Assembly (NCBI RefSeq): GCF_004358025.1
Contig: NZ_SMTL01000003.1
Coordinates: 62,001-126,000 of the forward strand
Direction: 5' to 3'
DNA length: 64,000 bases
Source of the DNA: Rhizobium deserti
Lineage (GTDB): Bacteria; Pseudomonadota; Alphaproteobacteria; Rhizobiales; Rhizobiaceae
Part shown: positions 9,381 to 20,288 of the stretch, piece by piece
How positions within the stretch are numbered: the stretch's first letter is position 1
Layout: each line of letters starts with the position of its first letter
Notes under the pieces: model-generated
The model's database searches: none
What the model was told of the DNA's origin: nothing
Seen by the model: only the letters and a program-made list of their open reading frames with translations
Program-made: the position numbers and the translations under genes

Positions 9381-10820
9381 ATGCCGAGCAAAAAAGCCAA
9401 TCCCGCCCCCGCAACCGGCACGGTGCTGAAAGCCGCCGCCGCACAGCCGACTCTTACCTCTCTTCGAGGTGTTGCTGATTGGCGGGAGGCCGCCGCATGG
9501 CTGCGGGCACGGGGCATCGAGGATATCGAATGCATCACGCCCGACCTTGCAGGCGTACCGCGCGGCAAGATGATGCCGTCTTCCAAGTTCACCTCGAACA
9601 CGTCGCTGGCCCTGCCCTCGGCAATCTACCGCCACACCATCTCTGGCGAATATCCGGAAGAGACGGCAAGCTTCCGCTATGAGCCTCGCGACAGCGACCT
9701 GAAGCTGGTTCCCGATCTTTCGACACTTTCCGTCGTGCCCTGGGAAACCGATCCGACAGCGCAGGTGATCTGCGACATCGTCGACACCGATGGCAACCGC
9801 GTCTCCTATACGCCGCGCAACGTCCTCAGGAACGTCATGAAGCTTTACAGCGACCGCGGCTGGAAGCCGGTCGTGGCGCCGGAAATCGAATTCTACCTGG
9901 TCGCCAAGAATGACGATCCGGATTACCCCCTGCATCCCCCGAAGGGACGCTCGGGCCGCTCCATCCTCGGCGGCCAGGGCTATTCCATTGCCGGCATCAA
10001 CGAATTCGACGAACTGATCGACGACATTTATCACTTTTCGGAAAAGCAGGGCCTCGAGATCGATACGCTCATCCATGAGGAAGGGCCGGCACAGCTGGAA
10101 ATCAACCTGCGGCACGGCGATCCGATCGAGCTTGCCGACCAGGTCTTCATGTTCAAGCGAACGATCCGGGAAGCGGCACTGAAGCACGGCATCTATGCCA
10201 CCTTCATGGCCAAACCGATGCAGGGGCAGGCTGGCTCTGCCATGCATATCCACCAATCAGTGGTCGACATCGAGACCGGCCAGAACATTTTCTCCAATCC
10301 GGACGGATCAGCCTCCAAGGAGTTCTTCCACTTCATCGGCGGCATGCAGGCCTATGTGCCGAAGACCCTGGCAATGATGGCGCCTTACGTGAATTCCTAT
10401 CGTCGCCTGACGCCTGACATGTCGGCGCCCGTCAACAATGCCTGGGGCTATGACAACCGCACGACTGCGTTCCGCGTGCCGGTTTCCGACCCCAACGCGC
10501 GGCGGGTGGAAAATCGCCTGCCGAGCTCCGATGCCAATCCATACCTTGCGCTTGCCGCGTCTCTCGGTTGCGGCATGATCGGCATCATGAACGCGATCCA
10601 GCCGTCTCCGCCGACCGAGGACTCGGCCAATGAGGGCGACATCGATCTGCCGCGCGGTCTTCTCGAAGCCATTTCGCTTCTTGAATCCGACCCGACCCTC
10701 GCGGAAGTCTTCAGTCCCGAATTCATCGGTCTTTATGCGGGCGTCAAGCGCGGCGAGTTCGAGACCTTCATGCAGGTCATCAGCCCGTGGGAGCGGGAAT
10801 TCCTGCTTCTCAACGTGTGA
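9381..10820 (+). CDS. puuA: Glutamine-synthetase family protein, probable gamma-glutamylputrescine synthetase
   Basis: A 479-residue glutamine-synthetase-fold ligase. The catalytic domain has the metal-binding segment VVAPEIEFYLV, the ATP/glutamate region QAGSAMHIHQS and the C-terminal RVENRLPSSDANPYLALAA. The N-terminal beta-grasp region is degenerate compared with the ammonium-assimilating enzyme, and no adenylylation loop Tyr motif is seen. The gene overlaps nothing but sits 11 bases before a PuuB-like oxidase, and a polyamine transporter lies nearby. Together these point to the PuuA role (ATP-dependent ligation of glutamate to putrescine). Start choice is uncertain because no strong ribosome-binding site precedes it. 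Confidence 0.78.
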   Translation: MPSKKANPAPATGTVLKAAAAQPTLTSLRGVADWREAAAWLRARGIEDIECITPDLAGVPRGKMMPSSKFTSNTSLALPSAIYRHTISGEYPEETASFRYEPRDSDLKLVPDLSTLSVVPWETDPTAQVICDIVDTDGNRVSYTPRNVLRNVMKLYSDRGWKPVVAPEIEFYLVAKNDDPDYPLHPPKGRSGRSILGGQGYSIAGINEFDELIDDIYHFSEKQGLEIDTLIHEEGPAQLEINLRHGDPIELADQVFMFKRTIREAALKHGIYATFMAKPMQGQAGSAMHIHQSVVDIETGQNIFSNPDGSASKEFFHFIGGMQAYVPKTLAMMAPYVNSYRRLTPDMSAPVNNAWGYDNRTTAFRVPVSDPNARRVENRLPSSDANPYLALAASLGCGMIGIMNAIQPSPPTEDSANEGDIDLPRGLLEAISLLESDPTLAEVFSPEFIGLYAGVKRGEFETFMQVISPWEREFLLLNV

Positions 10821-10831
10821 GGGCTTCCATC

Positions 10832-12121
10832 GTGGATCAGTGGCAAAGCCCGATTGCAACCGGTCTTTCCTGGTATCAGGAAACCGTTGGCGAAAGACCT
10901 TCATATCCAGCGCTCGACGGCTCCGGGGCCGTCGACGTCGTCGTCATCGGCGGCGGTTTTACGGGTCTCCAGGCTGCCTATAATCTCGCCGCGTCCGGCG
11001 TTACGGTCGCCTTGATCGAAGCCCATCGATTCGGGGACGGAGCCTCGGGGCGCAACGGCGGCCAGATGGGCACCGGGCAGCGATGGTGGCCGGAAGATCT
11101 GGAAAAGGAGCTGGGCTATGAGCGCTCGAGGGCGCTTTTCGACATGGCCGAGAATGCCAAGCGCCATCTGCTCCAGTTCGCGGAAACCCAAGGCATCGAC
11201 ATGGATTACATGCCGGGCCAGATGAATGTGTCGCACAAACGGGGGCACGAGAAGGAATACCGGGCCAATGCCGAGATTGCGGCAGAACGCTATGGCTATG
11301 GGCATCTCGCCTTCATGGATGCCCGCGAAACAGCCGACCGACTGGGAACCCGGGACTATTATTGCGGTGTGCGGGATCTGGGGACCGGGCATATCCATCC
11401 CCTCAAGCTGCTGGTGGGGCTGGCGCGGGTGGCTCATGGCGCCGGTGCCGAGCTTTACGAGATGACCAAGGCCACGGCCATTCGCCGCTCCGGCGGGAAG
11501 ATCATGGTCGACACGCCCTCAGGCACACTAACGGCAGACCGGGTTCTGATTGCCACCAATGCGTATATCGGTGAGCTCGAGCCGATCACTGCGGCGCATA
11601 TCATGCCGATCGGCTCGTTCATTGCGGCCACAGCTCCGCTCGACGATTTTCCCAGCATCATTCCGGGCGGCGAAGCCGTCTGCGATTCGCGGTTCGTGGT
11701 GCGGTATTTCCGCAAGTCGCGTGACAACCGCCTTCTGTTTGGTGGTCGCGAAGTCTATTCGTCGAAAAATCCGGCGGATACGGCCGAAGCGATACGGCAG
11801 CAGATCGTCGAGACCTATCCGGCCTTGAAGAATATCCCCGTGACGCATGCATGGGGCGGCAATGTGGGCATTACCATGCCGCGCCAGCCTTTCGTGCGCG
11901 AGGTCATGCCCGGCGTCACCTCGATCGGCGGCTATTCGGGCCACGGCGTCATGTTGTCAAATTATTGCGGCAAACTTTATGCAGAGATGCTGACGGGAAA
12001 CGCAACCGAGCTCGAACAACTTTCACAGCTTGCCATTCCGCCTTTTCCAGGAGGCCGCCGCATGCGCAGCCCTCTGCTTTTCCTTGCCCTTACCTGGTTT
12101 GCGCTTCGCGACAGGTTGTGA
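10832..12121 (+). CDS. puuB: FAD-dependent oxidoreductase, probable gamma-glutamylputrescine oxidase
   Basis: A DAO-family flavoenzyme of 429 residues with the dinucleotide motif VVVIGGGFTGLQAAYNLA near residue 35, followed by HRFGDGASGRNGGQMGTG, typical of PuuB/OrdL-type oxidases. The C-terminus has GGYSGHGVMLSNYCGKL, which closes the FAD site. GTG at 10832 is chosen as start (GAGGG upstream, 11 bases after the puuA stop); the longer frame would run back into puuA. Expected reaction: oxidation of gamma-glutamylputrescine to the aldehyde with release of ammonia and peroxide. The later Puu genes (aldehyde dehydrogenase, amidase) are not in this window. Confidence 0.8.
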   Translation: MDQWQSPIATGLSWYQETVGERPSYPALDGSGAVDVVVIGGGFTGLQAAYNLAASGVTVALIEAHRFGDGASGRNGGQMGTGQRWWPEDLEKELGYERSRALFDMAENAKRHLLQFAETQGIDMDYMPGQMNVSHKRGHEKEYRANAEIAAERYGYGHLAFMDARETADRLGTRDYYCGVRDLGTGHIHPLKLLVGLARVAHGAGAELYEMTKATAIRRSGGKIMVDTPSGTLTADRVLIATNAYIGELEPITAAHIMPIGSFIAATAPLDDFPSIIPGGEAVCDSRFVVRYFRKSRDNRLLFGGREVYSSKNPADTAEAIRQQIVETYPALKNIPVTHAWGGNVGITMPRQPFVREVMPGVTSIGGYSGHGVMLSNYCGKLYAEMLTGNATELEQLSQLAIPPFPGGRRMRSPLLFLALTWFALRDRL

Positions 12122-12223
12122 CAAGGCCAGGTCTTTACCAAAGCTCGGAATCAAATCCGGGCTAGCACTTTTAAATCGATTAGCATAAACATGCCCTCAA
12201 CCTTGCAAGATGAAAGAACAGCG

Positions 12224-13696
<1,473 letters not shown>

Positions 13697-13703
13697 GCGG
13701 CTG

Positions 13704-14402
13704 ATGACGGTGCATATGCATGAATATCCCGATGCCGCAGCTCTCGCCGCCGCTCTGGCGGACGAGGTTTCAGTACGGCTTGCCGCTGCGATCGAGGATC
13801 GAGGATCAGCCTCAATCGCTGTTTCCGGCGGATCGACACCCAAACGCTTCTTTGAAACGCTGTCCGGCCGCGACATCGCCTGGAGCAAGGTGACAGTGAC
13901 GCTGGTCGACGAACGTTTCGTGCCGCCGGACAGCGACCGCTCGAACCATCTGCTGGTCAAGACGCATCTGCTGAAGGACAAGGCGGCCAATGCCGCCTTC
14001 GTTCCCCTTTATTACGACACTCCCACGATTGACGACGCAGCTGCGATAGCGACGGAAAAGACGGCCGATATCGGCACGCCTTTCGACGTCGCCATCCTCG
14101 GCATGGGCGGGGACGGCCATACGGCTTCCTTCTTCCCGCGCGGCAGCAATCTCGCGCGAGCACTGGATCTTTCCGGTCCTCGCGGCGTGCTGACGATGCA
14201 GGCCGACGGAGCGGGCGAAGAACGCCTGACCTTTTCCTTTGCGAGCTTGGCAGATGCGCGTTTCCTCGCCCTTCACATCGAGGGCAAGGGCAAGAAAGAC
14301 GTGCTCAATCAAGCCATGGCTGGATCCGACGAAACCGAGATGCCGATCCGTGCGGTTCTGAAACGCGCCCAATCGCCGCTCGATATCTACTGGGCGCCCT
14401 GA
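13704..14402 (+). CDS. pgl: 6-Phosphogluconolactonase
   Basis: Hydrolyses the lactone made by Zwf. The sugar-isomerase fold motifs are clear: AVSGGSTPKRFFE near residue 35, VTLVDERFVPP near 70 and ILGMGGDGHTASFFP near 132. The start MTVHMHEYPD lies 7 bases past the zwf stop; an ATG at 13686 would overlap zwf and is less likely. Length is 232 residues, normal for the family. It is tightly linked to zwf and followed by edd after a 123-base spacer that contains two hairpins. Confidence 0.95.
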   Translation: MTVHMHEYPDAAALAAALADEVSVRLAAAIEDRGSASIAVSGGSTPKRFFETLSGRDIAWSKVTVTLVDERFVPPDSDRSNHLLVKTHLLKDKAANAAFVPLYYDTPTIDDAAAIATEKTADIGTPFDVAILGMGGDGHTASFFPRGSNLARALDLSGPRGVLTMQADGAGEERLTFSFASLADARFLALHIEGKGKKDVLNQAMAGSDETEMPIRAVLKRAQSPLDIYWAP

Positions 14403-14436
14403 GGCGCCAGACGCGCCGGCGTTGCGAAACGCCGGC
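14393..14436 (+). repeat. Tandem hairpins between pgl and edd
   Basis: Two stem-loops follow each other at the pgl stop: GGCGCC-CTGA-GGCGCC (14393-14408), then a perfect 9-base stem GCCGGCGTT/AACGCCGGC with a GCGA (GNRA) tetraloop (14415-14436). There is no T-run, so they look like message-stabilising or processing structures in the zwf-pgl-edd transcript rather than a terminator. Confidence 0.55.
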
Positions 14437-14525
14437 ATTGCGACAACGCACAATCCCGGTGGCTCGAAGGCCTTATCCAAGGTCAACGGCCTTTCCCGCC
14501 GGGATTGGCCAGAAAAGGATAAATC

Positions 14526-16343
14526 ATGGCCGCCCATTCCAGCATCGAGGCGATTACCGCCCGCATCGTCGAGCGTTCGAAGCCACAGCGCGAAGCCTAT
14601 CTCGAGCGCGTGCGCCGGGCCGCTACCCGCGGACCTCACCGCACCACCTTGTCATGCGGCAACCTCGCCCATGGCTTCGCGGTCTGTTCCCCCGCCGAGA
14701 AGGATGCGCTGGCAGGCGATGTCGTGCCCAATCTCGGCATCATCACCGCCTATAACGACATGCTGTCGGCCCACCAGCCCTATGAGACCTTTCCGCAGAT
14801 CATCCGCGACGCGGCGCGCCAGGCAGGCGGCATCGCGCAGGTGGCTGGCGGCGTACCGGCCATGTGCGACGGCGTGACCCAGGGACAGCCGGGCATGGAG
14901 CTGTCGCTGTTTTCACGCGACGCGATCGCCATGGCGGCCGGCATCGGCCTTTCGCACAACATGTTCGACGCCGCCGTCTTCCTGGGCATTTGCGACAAGA
15001 TCGTTCCGGGGCTGGTGATTGCCGCGCTGAGCTTCGGCCACCTGCCATCCGTCTTCATTCCGGCCGGGCCGATGACCACTGGCCTGCCGAACGATGAGAA
15101 GTCGCGCATCCGCCAGCTCTATGCAGAGGGCAAAGTTGGTCGCGCCGAACTGCTCGACGCGGAATCCAAATCCTATCACGGTCCCGGAACCTGCACTTTC
15201 TACGGCACGGCCAATTCCAACCAGATGCTGATGGAGATCATGGGCTTCCACCTGCCCGGCGCCTCCTTTGTCAATCCCGGCACGCCGCTGCGCGAAGCAC
15301 TGACCCGCGAAGCCGCCAAACGGGCGCTGGCGATCACGGCACTCGGCAACGAGTTCACGCCGGCTGGTGAGATGATCGATGAACGCTCTGTGGTCAATGG
15401 CGTCGTCGGCCTGCATGCCACGGGTGGCTCGACCAATCACACCCTGCATCTGGTCGCCATGGCCCGCGCTGCCGGCATTCTCCTGACCTGGCAGGATATT
15501 TCCGAACTTTCCGATGTCGTGCCGCTGCTGGCGCGCGTTTATCCCAATGGATTGGCCGACGTGAACCATTTCCATGCGGCCGGCGGCATGGGTTTCCTGA
15601 TCAAGCAGCTGCTGCGCCAAGGGCTGGTGCATGATGACGTGCGCACCGTCTTCGGCCATGGGCTGGAAGCCTATACGGTCGAAGCCAAGCTCGACGGCAA
15701 TGGCCAGGTGGTACGTGAATTCGTGCCCGACGAGAGTGGTGATCCGAAAGTGCTGGCCTCCATCGACTGTCCCTTCCAGCCGACCGGCGGGCTCAAGATG
15801 CTGACCGGCAATATCGGCAAGGGCGTGATCAAGATTTCGGCGGTGAAGCCGGAGCGGCATGTGATCGAAGCGCCGGCTGTGGTTTTCCATGACCAGCAGG
15901 AGCTGCAGGAAGCCTTCAAGCGCGGCGAGCTCAACAAGGATTTCATTGCCGTCGTGCGCTTCCAGGGGCCGAAGGCGAACGGCATGCCGGAACTGCACCG
16001 GCTGACACCGCCGCTCGGCGTGCTGCAGGACCGCGGCTACAAGGTGGCGCTTGTCACCGACGGACGCATGTCGGGCGCATCCGGCAAGGTGCCGGCGGCG
16101 ATCCACCTGACGCCGGAAGCGTGCGACGGCGGTCCGATCGCCAAGATCAGGGACGGCGACATGATCCGCCTGGATGCCGTGGCGGGCACGATCGAGGTTC
16201 TGATGGACGCTGCGGAGTTTGCAGGGCGCGCCGCCGCGATCGCAGATCTCTCGGAAAATGAGTACGGCATGGGCCGCGAGCTGTTTGCCGCCTTCCGCCG
16301 CAACGCCGGCCCCGCCGACCAGGGCGCCAGCGTCTTCGCCTGA
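14526..16343 (+). CDS. edd: 6-Phosphogluconate dehydratase
   Basis: Dehydrates 6-phosphogluconate to 2-keto-3-deoxy-6-phosphogluconate, the committed Entner-Doudoroff step. The IlvD/Edd family signatures are present: [37 protein letters not shown] with its cluster-ligating Cys, [23 protein letters not shown], and [19 protein letters not shown] near the C-terminus. Length (605 residues) is standard. A good ribosome-binding site (AAAAGGA) precedes the ATG. The partner aldolase eda is not in the window. Confidence 0.97.
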   Translation: MAAHSSIEAITARIVERSKPQREAYLERVRRAATRGPHRTTLSCGNLAHGFAVCSPAEKDALAGDVVPNLGIITAYNDMLSAHQPYETFPQIIRDAARQAGGIAQVAGGVPAMCDGVTQGQPGMELSLFSRDAIAMAAGIGLSHNMFDAAVFLGICDKIVPGLVIAALSFGHLPSVFIPAGPMTTGLPNDEKSRIRQLYAEGKVGRAELLDAESKSYHGPGTCTFYGTANSNQMLMEIMGFHLPGASFVNPGTPLREALTREAAKRALAITALGNEFTPAGEMIDERSVVNGVVGLHATGGSTNHTLHLVAMARAAGILLTWQDISELSDVVPLLARVYPNGLADVNHFHAAGGMGFLIKQLLRQGLVHDDVRTVFGHGLEAYTVEAKLDGNGQVVREFVPDESGDPKVLASIDCPFQPTGGLKMLTGNIGKGVIKISAVKPERHVIEAPAVVFHDQQELQEAFKRGELNKDFIAVVRFQGPKANGMPELHRLTPPLGVLQDRGYKVALVTDGRMSGASGKVPAAIHLTPEACDGGPIAKIRDGDMIRLDAVAGTIEVLMDAAEFAGRAAAIADLSENEYGMGRELFAAFRRNAGPADQGASVFA

Positions 16344-16350
16344 TTGAGAA

Positions 16351-16371
16351 AGGGCGGCACTTGGCCGCCCT
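16351..16371. terminator. Hairpin after edd
   Basis: AGGGCGGC/GCCGCCCT, an 8-base stem with a 5-base loop, lies 8 bases after the edd stop and before the converging PilZ-like gene. It lacks a T-run; a terminator role is inferred from position. Confidence 0.5.
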
Positions 16372-16396
16372 ACTACGCTAACACAGGCCGTAAGTC

Positions 16397-16753
16397 TCAC
16401 CAGGCCCGGACGTCGAGTGTTCGGTCGCGGTGGTTCGGATGGGTCGAGAAGACGAAGATGCGGTTCATCTCCTTCTGCGTCATCAGGCGCAGAAAGCGGA
16501 CGTCGATCGTGTTGTTGGCGTTGACCTTCATCAACAGGCAACCGACCTTCATGATGCGGGCATCGGGTATGTCGAGGTAGAATTGCTGCGGCAGGGCATA
16601 TTGCGTCAGCAGGCTGAGCACCGCGCCGCTCATCGAGATTTTCACGACGTCGCAACGCCGCTGCGCCATGTTGAGGATCGCTTTTTCCGTATACTCGATC
16701 CGTCCCGCATTCATTGTGTCTTCCATCTTGAACCGCTGCTCGCGGTCGTACAT
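16397..16753 (-). CDS. PilZ-like protein
   Basis: A 118-residue soluble protein starting at MYDREQRFKM after a perfect AAGGAAGAG ribosome-binding site. The middle has the PilZ-like pattern RRCDVVKISMSGAVLSL (compare R-x-x-x-V-x-D/K-I-S-x-x-G), followed by a beta-rich core with hydrophobic strands. The N-terminal Arg-rich RxxxR part of the c-di-GMP site is weak, so nucleotide binding is uncertain. The gene stands alone between converging edd and aglK. A role in c-di-GMP control of motility or surface polymers is possible but not shown. Confidence 0.6.
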   Translation of the reverse strand: MYDREQRFKMEDTMNAGRIEYTEKAILNMAQRRCDVVKISMSGAVLSLLTQYALPQQFYLDIPDARIMKVGCLLMKVNANNTIDVRFLRLMTQKEMNRIFVFSTHPNHRDRTLDVRAW

Positions 16754-16934
16754 GAAAGACTCTTCCTTGTTCAAAAAGTGATTTTTACCACCAGGCGCCG
16801 CACTCACGACTTTGCCTCCTATATTTATGCAGCAAGCCTAGTCCCCGAAGTTTAACAGAGCGTTGGCCCGTCTCGATTTGAGACAAACGGCGCACCGCAT
16901 CAGTAATACGTAGTGAATGCCTCGTTAGCGTTCA

Positions 16935-18020
16935 TTAGCGATATGTCTGACCTGCATCGTCGAAGAGGTGAAGCTTAGCGGGATCGGCCGAAAAGCGAAC
17001 GGCATCCCCCTTCTTGACGTGGAGGGTCCCCGGCATCTTGGCGATGAGCGGCTCCTGCCCAGGCTTTCCTTCCAGATAAACAAGGGTCACCTCTCCCAGC
17101 GCCTCGACGAGCAGAACATTGCCTTCTAGGAGATAATCCTCGCCCGATGCAGGCGAAAGATCCTCCGGCCGCACTCCGAAGCTGACGGATTTGCCTTTCT
17201 CCGAGGCGCCCGTCCGGATCGGCACGCGCACCGTGCGACCGCCTCCAAGAGTAATGGTCGTCGCCTCGCCGGTCTCGGCCACCGTTGCCGGGATGATGTT
17301 CATTGCAGGTGACCCTATGAACCGCGCGACGAACAGGTTCTTCGGGCGCTCATAAAGCTCCAGCGGCGGCCCCACCTGTTCGATGCGCCCCGCTGAAAGT
17401 ACAACGATCCGATCGGCGAGCGTCATCGCCTCGACCTGGTCATGCGTCACATAGATCATCGTCGTGTCCGGCATCTGCTCCTTGAGCTTGGCGATCTCGA
17501 TCCGGGTCGCCACCCGCAGCGCCGCATCGAGATTGGACAGCGGTTCGTCGAACAGGAAGACTTTCGGATCGCGGCAAATGGCCCGGCCGATCGCAACGCG
17601 CTGGCGCTGGCCGCCTGAAAGAGCCTTTGGCAGTCGATCAAGATAAGCCGTCAGCTGGAGGATATCGGCGGCAGCGCGCACGCGCCGGTCGATTTCCTCC
17701 TTGCTTTCATGGGCGATCCGCATGCCAAAGGCCATGTTGTCGTAGACCGTCATGTGCGGGTAAAGGGCATAGGACTGAAAGACCATGGCAATGCCGCGCT
17801 TCGACGGCGGCACCCCGTTGACCATCTGCCCGTCTATGAACATCTCGCCGGAGGTGATGCTTTCGAGCCCGGCGATCATCCGCAGCAGCGTCGATTTCCC
17901 GCAGCCGGAAGGGCCGACAAAGACCACGAACTCACCCTGAGTGATTTCCAGATCAATGCCATGCAATACCCGAATTTGACCATAAGCCTTTCGGATCTCC
18001 TTCAGGGTCACGCCTGTCAT
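16935..18020 (-). CDS. aglK: Alpha-glucoside ABC transporter ATP-binding protein
   Basis: A MalK/UgpC-type ATPase of 361 residues. Walker A GPSGCGKST is near residue 38, the signature LSGGQRQRVAIGRA near 135, then Walker B VFLFDEPLSNLDA and a switch His in YVTHDQVEAMTL. A C-terminal TOBE regulatory domain follows. The start MTGVTLKEIR is set by AGGAGG just upstream; a longer frame to 18122 would overlap aglG. It is last of aglE-F-G-K, with 10 bases between the aglG stop and this start, so the aglA gene normally found here is absent. Confidence 0.9.
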   Translation of the reverse strand: MTGVTLKEIRKAYGQIRVLHGIDLEITQGEFVVFVGPSGCGKSTLLRMIAGLESITSGEMFIDGQMVNGVPPSKRGIAMVFQSYALYPHMTVYDNMAFGMRIAHESKEEIDRRVRAAADILQLTAYLDRLPKALSGGQRQRVAIGRAICRDPKVFLFDEPLSNLDAALRVATRIEIAKLKEQMPDTTMIYVTHDQVEAMTLADRIVVLSAGRIEQVGPPLELYERPKNLFVARFIGSPAMNIIPATVAETGEATTITLGGGRTVRVPIRTGASEKGKSVSFGVRPEDLSPASGEDYLLEGNVLLVEALGEVTLVYLEGKPGQEPLIAKMPGTLHVKKGDAVRFSADPAKLHLFDDAGQTYR

Positions 18021-18030
18021 GATTTTCCTC

Positions 18031-19191
18031 CTAACCGCCCTTGACCGAACCGGCCAGCAGACCCCGCACGAGATATCGCTGCAGACCGAAAAACACGGCG
18101 ATCGGCACAATGATCGTAACAAATGCCGAGGCCGAGAGGATTTCCCATTTGCCGCCCATCGATCCCAGAAGCGCGTTAAGCGCGCCGGTCAGGACCAGTT
18201 GGTCCTTGCCGGTTCCCAGGAAGACCATGGCCACCAGAAGATCGTTCCAGGTCCAAAGGAACTGGAAGATGGAGAAGGATGCGAGTGCGGGAAAAGAAAG
18301 CGGCAGCACGATCTTCAGGAAAATCTCGAAATCACTGGCGCCGTCCACGCGAGCGGATTCGATGATCTCTTTCGGCAGCCCGGCAATGTAGTTGCGCAGC
18401 AGGTAGATCGCGAGTGGCATGCCGAAGGCGGAATGGGCCAGCCAAACCCCCACATAGCTACGCGACGGCAGGCCGAAGAAGGCACCCACATCATTATACA
18501 TTTTCAGCAATGGGATCAGGGACATCTGCAGCGGCACGACCATCAGGCCGATGATCAGCGCGATGATCAGCCCGCGTCCGGGAAACTCCATCCACGATAG
18601 CGCATATGCGGCAAATGCTGAAATCAGGATCGGTATGATCGTCGACGGAATGGCGACGGTCAGCGAGTTGATGAAGGATTGGCCGATGCCTTGGGAGGTC
18701 AGCACCGTGCGGTAGTTTTCCGTCGTGAAGGACGGCGGCGTGGCCGTCGTGAGGTAGATGCGTTTTCCCCTGTCACCTCCGAAGGGCGCGTTCTTGATAT
18801 AGGTATAGGAGCCATCCTCGTTGACGGTCAGGCTCTCGCCTTCGCCGAGATCGGCGGTCTGGCCGGCCGGAAATTCGGAAGGCGCCGCGACACGGGTACC
18901 GAATGACTGGACCTGGCCTTGCTGCCCTTCAGTGAAGACAGAGCCGGAAATGATGAAGTTCGCGCCCCCCTGGCGCGCGGTCGCAGCGTCGGCGAGCCGG
19001 ACAGCGCTGGTTTGCGACGATCCGGTCAGCGCCGTCCACCAGCCGGAAGACGCGATCTGCTGGGGCTCGCGGAAGGAGGTGACAAGGAGGCCGAAGGTCG
19101 GAACGAGCCAGAGAAGGCAGATCAGCAAGACGGAGAGATGAACGAGAAGGCGGGGCAGGCCGATCCGGCGCAGGCTGACGGCAGGGTTCAT
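18031..19191 (-). CDS. aglG: Alpha-glucoside ABC transporter permease
   Basis: A 386-residue MalG-type inner-membrane permease. An N-terminal TM helix is followed by a long periplasmic insertion (about residues 40-165) and then the five-helix permease core. The EAA loop (YIAGLPKEIIESARVDGASDFEIF) contacts the ATPase. The long periplasmic insertion is characteristic of AglG compared with MalG. It starts 1 base after the aglF stop and ends 10 bases before aglK, so the transporter genes are tightly coupled. Confidence 0.9.
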   Translation of the reverse strand: MNPAVSLRRIGLPRLLVHLSVLLICLLWLVPTFGLLVTSFREPQQIASSGWWTALTGSSQTSAVRLADAATARQGGANFIISGSVFTEGQQGQVQSFGTRVAAPSEFPAGQTADLGEGESLTVNEDGSYTYIKNAPFGGDRGKRIYLTTATPPSFTTENYRTVLTSQGIGQSFINSLTVAIPSTIIPILISAFAAYALSWMEFPGRGLIIALIIGLMVVPLQMSLIPLLKMYNDVGAFFGLPSRSYVGVWLAHSAFGMPLAIYLLRNYIAGLPKEIIESARVDGASDFEIFLKIVLPLSFPALASFSIFQFLWTWNDLLVAMVFLGTGKDQLVLTGALNALLGSMGGKWEILSASAFVTIIVPIAVFFGLQRYLVRGLLAGSVKGG

Positions 19192-19192
19192 C

Positions 19193-20206
19193 TCAGCGGC
19201 CTCCGCTTTCCTGGTTGGCCTGGCGGATATTCCAGATCATGATTGGTGTGACCGCCGCCATGATGACGAGCGCGACGACGGCCGCGCGGCCGGAATCTCC
19301 CCCGCCCCGGAACATCCAGTCGAACATGAGATTGGCGAGCACCATGGTGTTCCACTGACCGTTGGTCATGGTGAGCACGATATCGAACACCTTGAGAACG
19401 AGGATGGTGATGGTGGTCCAGACGACGGCGATCGTGCCCCAGACCTGCGGCACCATGATCTTCCAGAAGATCTGCCAGCCATTGGCACCGTCGATCACGG
19501 CCGCTTCGACGGTTTCTTCCGGAATGCCGCGCAGAGCAGCCGACAGGATGACCATGGCGAAACCGGTTTGGATCCAGATCAGGATCACCATCAAGAAGAA
19601 GTTGTTCCAGAAGGGCATGGAGATCCAGACCTGCGGGTCGCCGCCGAAGAACTGCACGATGGCATTGAGAAGACCGATCTGCGTTTCCTTGCCACCCCGG
19701 TATTCGTAGACGAACTTCCAGATGACGGAGGCGCCGACGAAGGAGATCGCCATGGGCATGAAGATCAGGCTTTTGGCGATATTGCCCCACCAGATGCGAT
19801 CGGTGAGCACCGCGATCACCAAGCCGAAAAAGGTGCAGGCAGCCGGGACGACGGCGAGCCACAGGATGTTGTTGAGGATCGACTGGCGGAACTGGGCATC
19901 CGACACGGCCCAGCTGTAGTTGGCGGCACCGACAAAAGCCGTACCCGAGCGATCGTAGAATGACAGGATGAACGTGGCGATGACCGGATAGACGAGATAG
20001 ACGCCGAGGAGGATCAGCGCCGGTCCCAGGAACAGCCAGGGGCGCACCGCCGCCCGGCGATTGAGGTTGATCGAGGCGCCGCGTACATCACCTTCACGTA
20101 CCGGAAAGACGAGCTGCAGAAGCTTGTCGGAAAACCAGTAGTAAAGTGCGCAGACGAAAACACCGGCAATGACGACGCCGACGGCCGATACGAGCTGCGA
20201 TATCAT
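19193..20206 (-). CDS. aglF: Alpha-glucoside ABC transporter permease
   Basis: A MalF-type permease of 337 residues. An N-terminal TM helix and a cytoplasmic loop are followed by a core of about six helices. The EAA motif (ALRGIPEETVEAAVIDGANGWQ) lies in the last third. It forms the channel with AglG for uptake of sucrose, maltose, trehalose and related glucosides, as known for the rhizobial Agl system. A strong GGAGGAGG ribosome-binding site precedes the ATG. It follows aglE after 82 bases that include a G-U-paired hairpin (20239-20260) which may limit read-through. Confidence 0.9.
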   Translation of the reverse strand: MISQLVSAVGVVIAGVFVCALYYWFSDKLLQLVFPVREGDVRGASINLNRRAAVRPWLFLGPALILLGVYLVYPVIATFILSFYDRSGTAFVGAANYSWAVSDAQFRQSILNNILWLAVVPAACTFFGLVIAVLTDRIWWGNIAKSLIFMPMAISFVGASVIWKFVYEYRGGKETQIGLLNAIVQFFGGDPQVWISMPFWNNFFLMVILIWIQTGFAMVILSAALRGIPEETVEAAVIDGANGWQIFWKIMVPQVWGTIAVVWTTITILVLKVFDIVLTMTNGQWNTMVLANLMFDWMFRGGGDSGRAAVVALVIMAAVTPIMIWNIRQANQESGGR

Positions 20207-20288
20207 AACCCCTCCTCCTACGCTTGGACCGACACCCTCCCCGGCCGCACACAGCCAGGGGCAATAACCGCGACCTCTCCCGACGCAG

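Noticed and set aside
14913..16655. Minus-strand open frame of 580 codons opposite edd
   Set aside because: Antisense shadow; composition is rich in Arg, His and Gln with no domain pattern.
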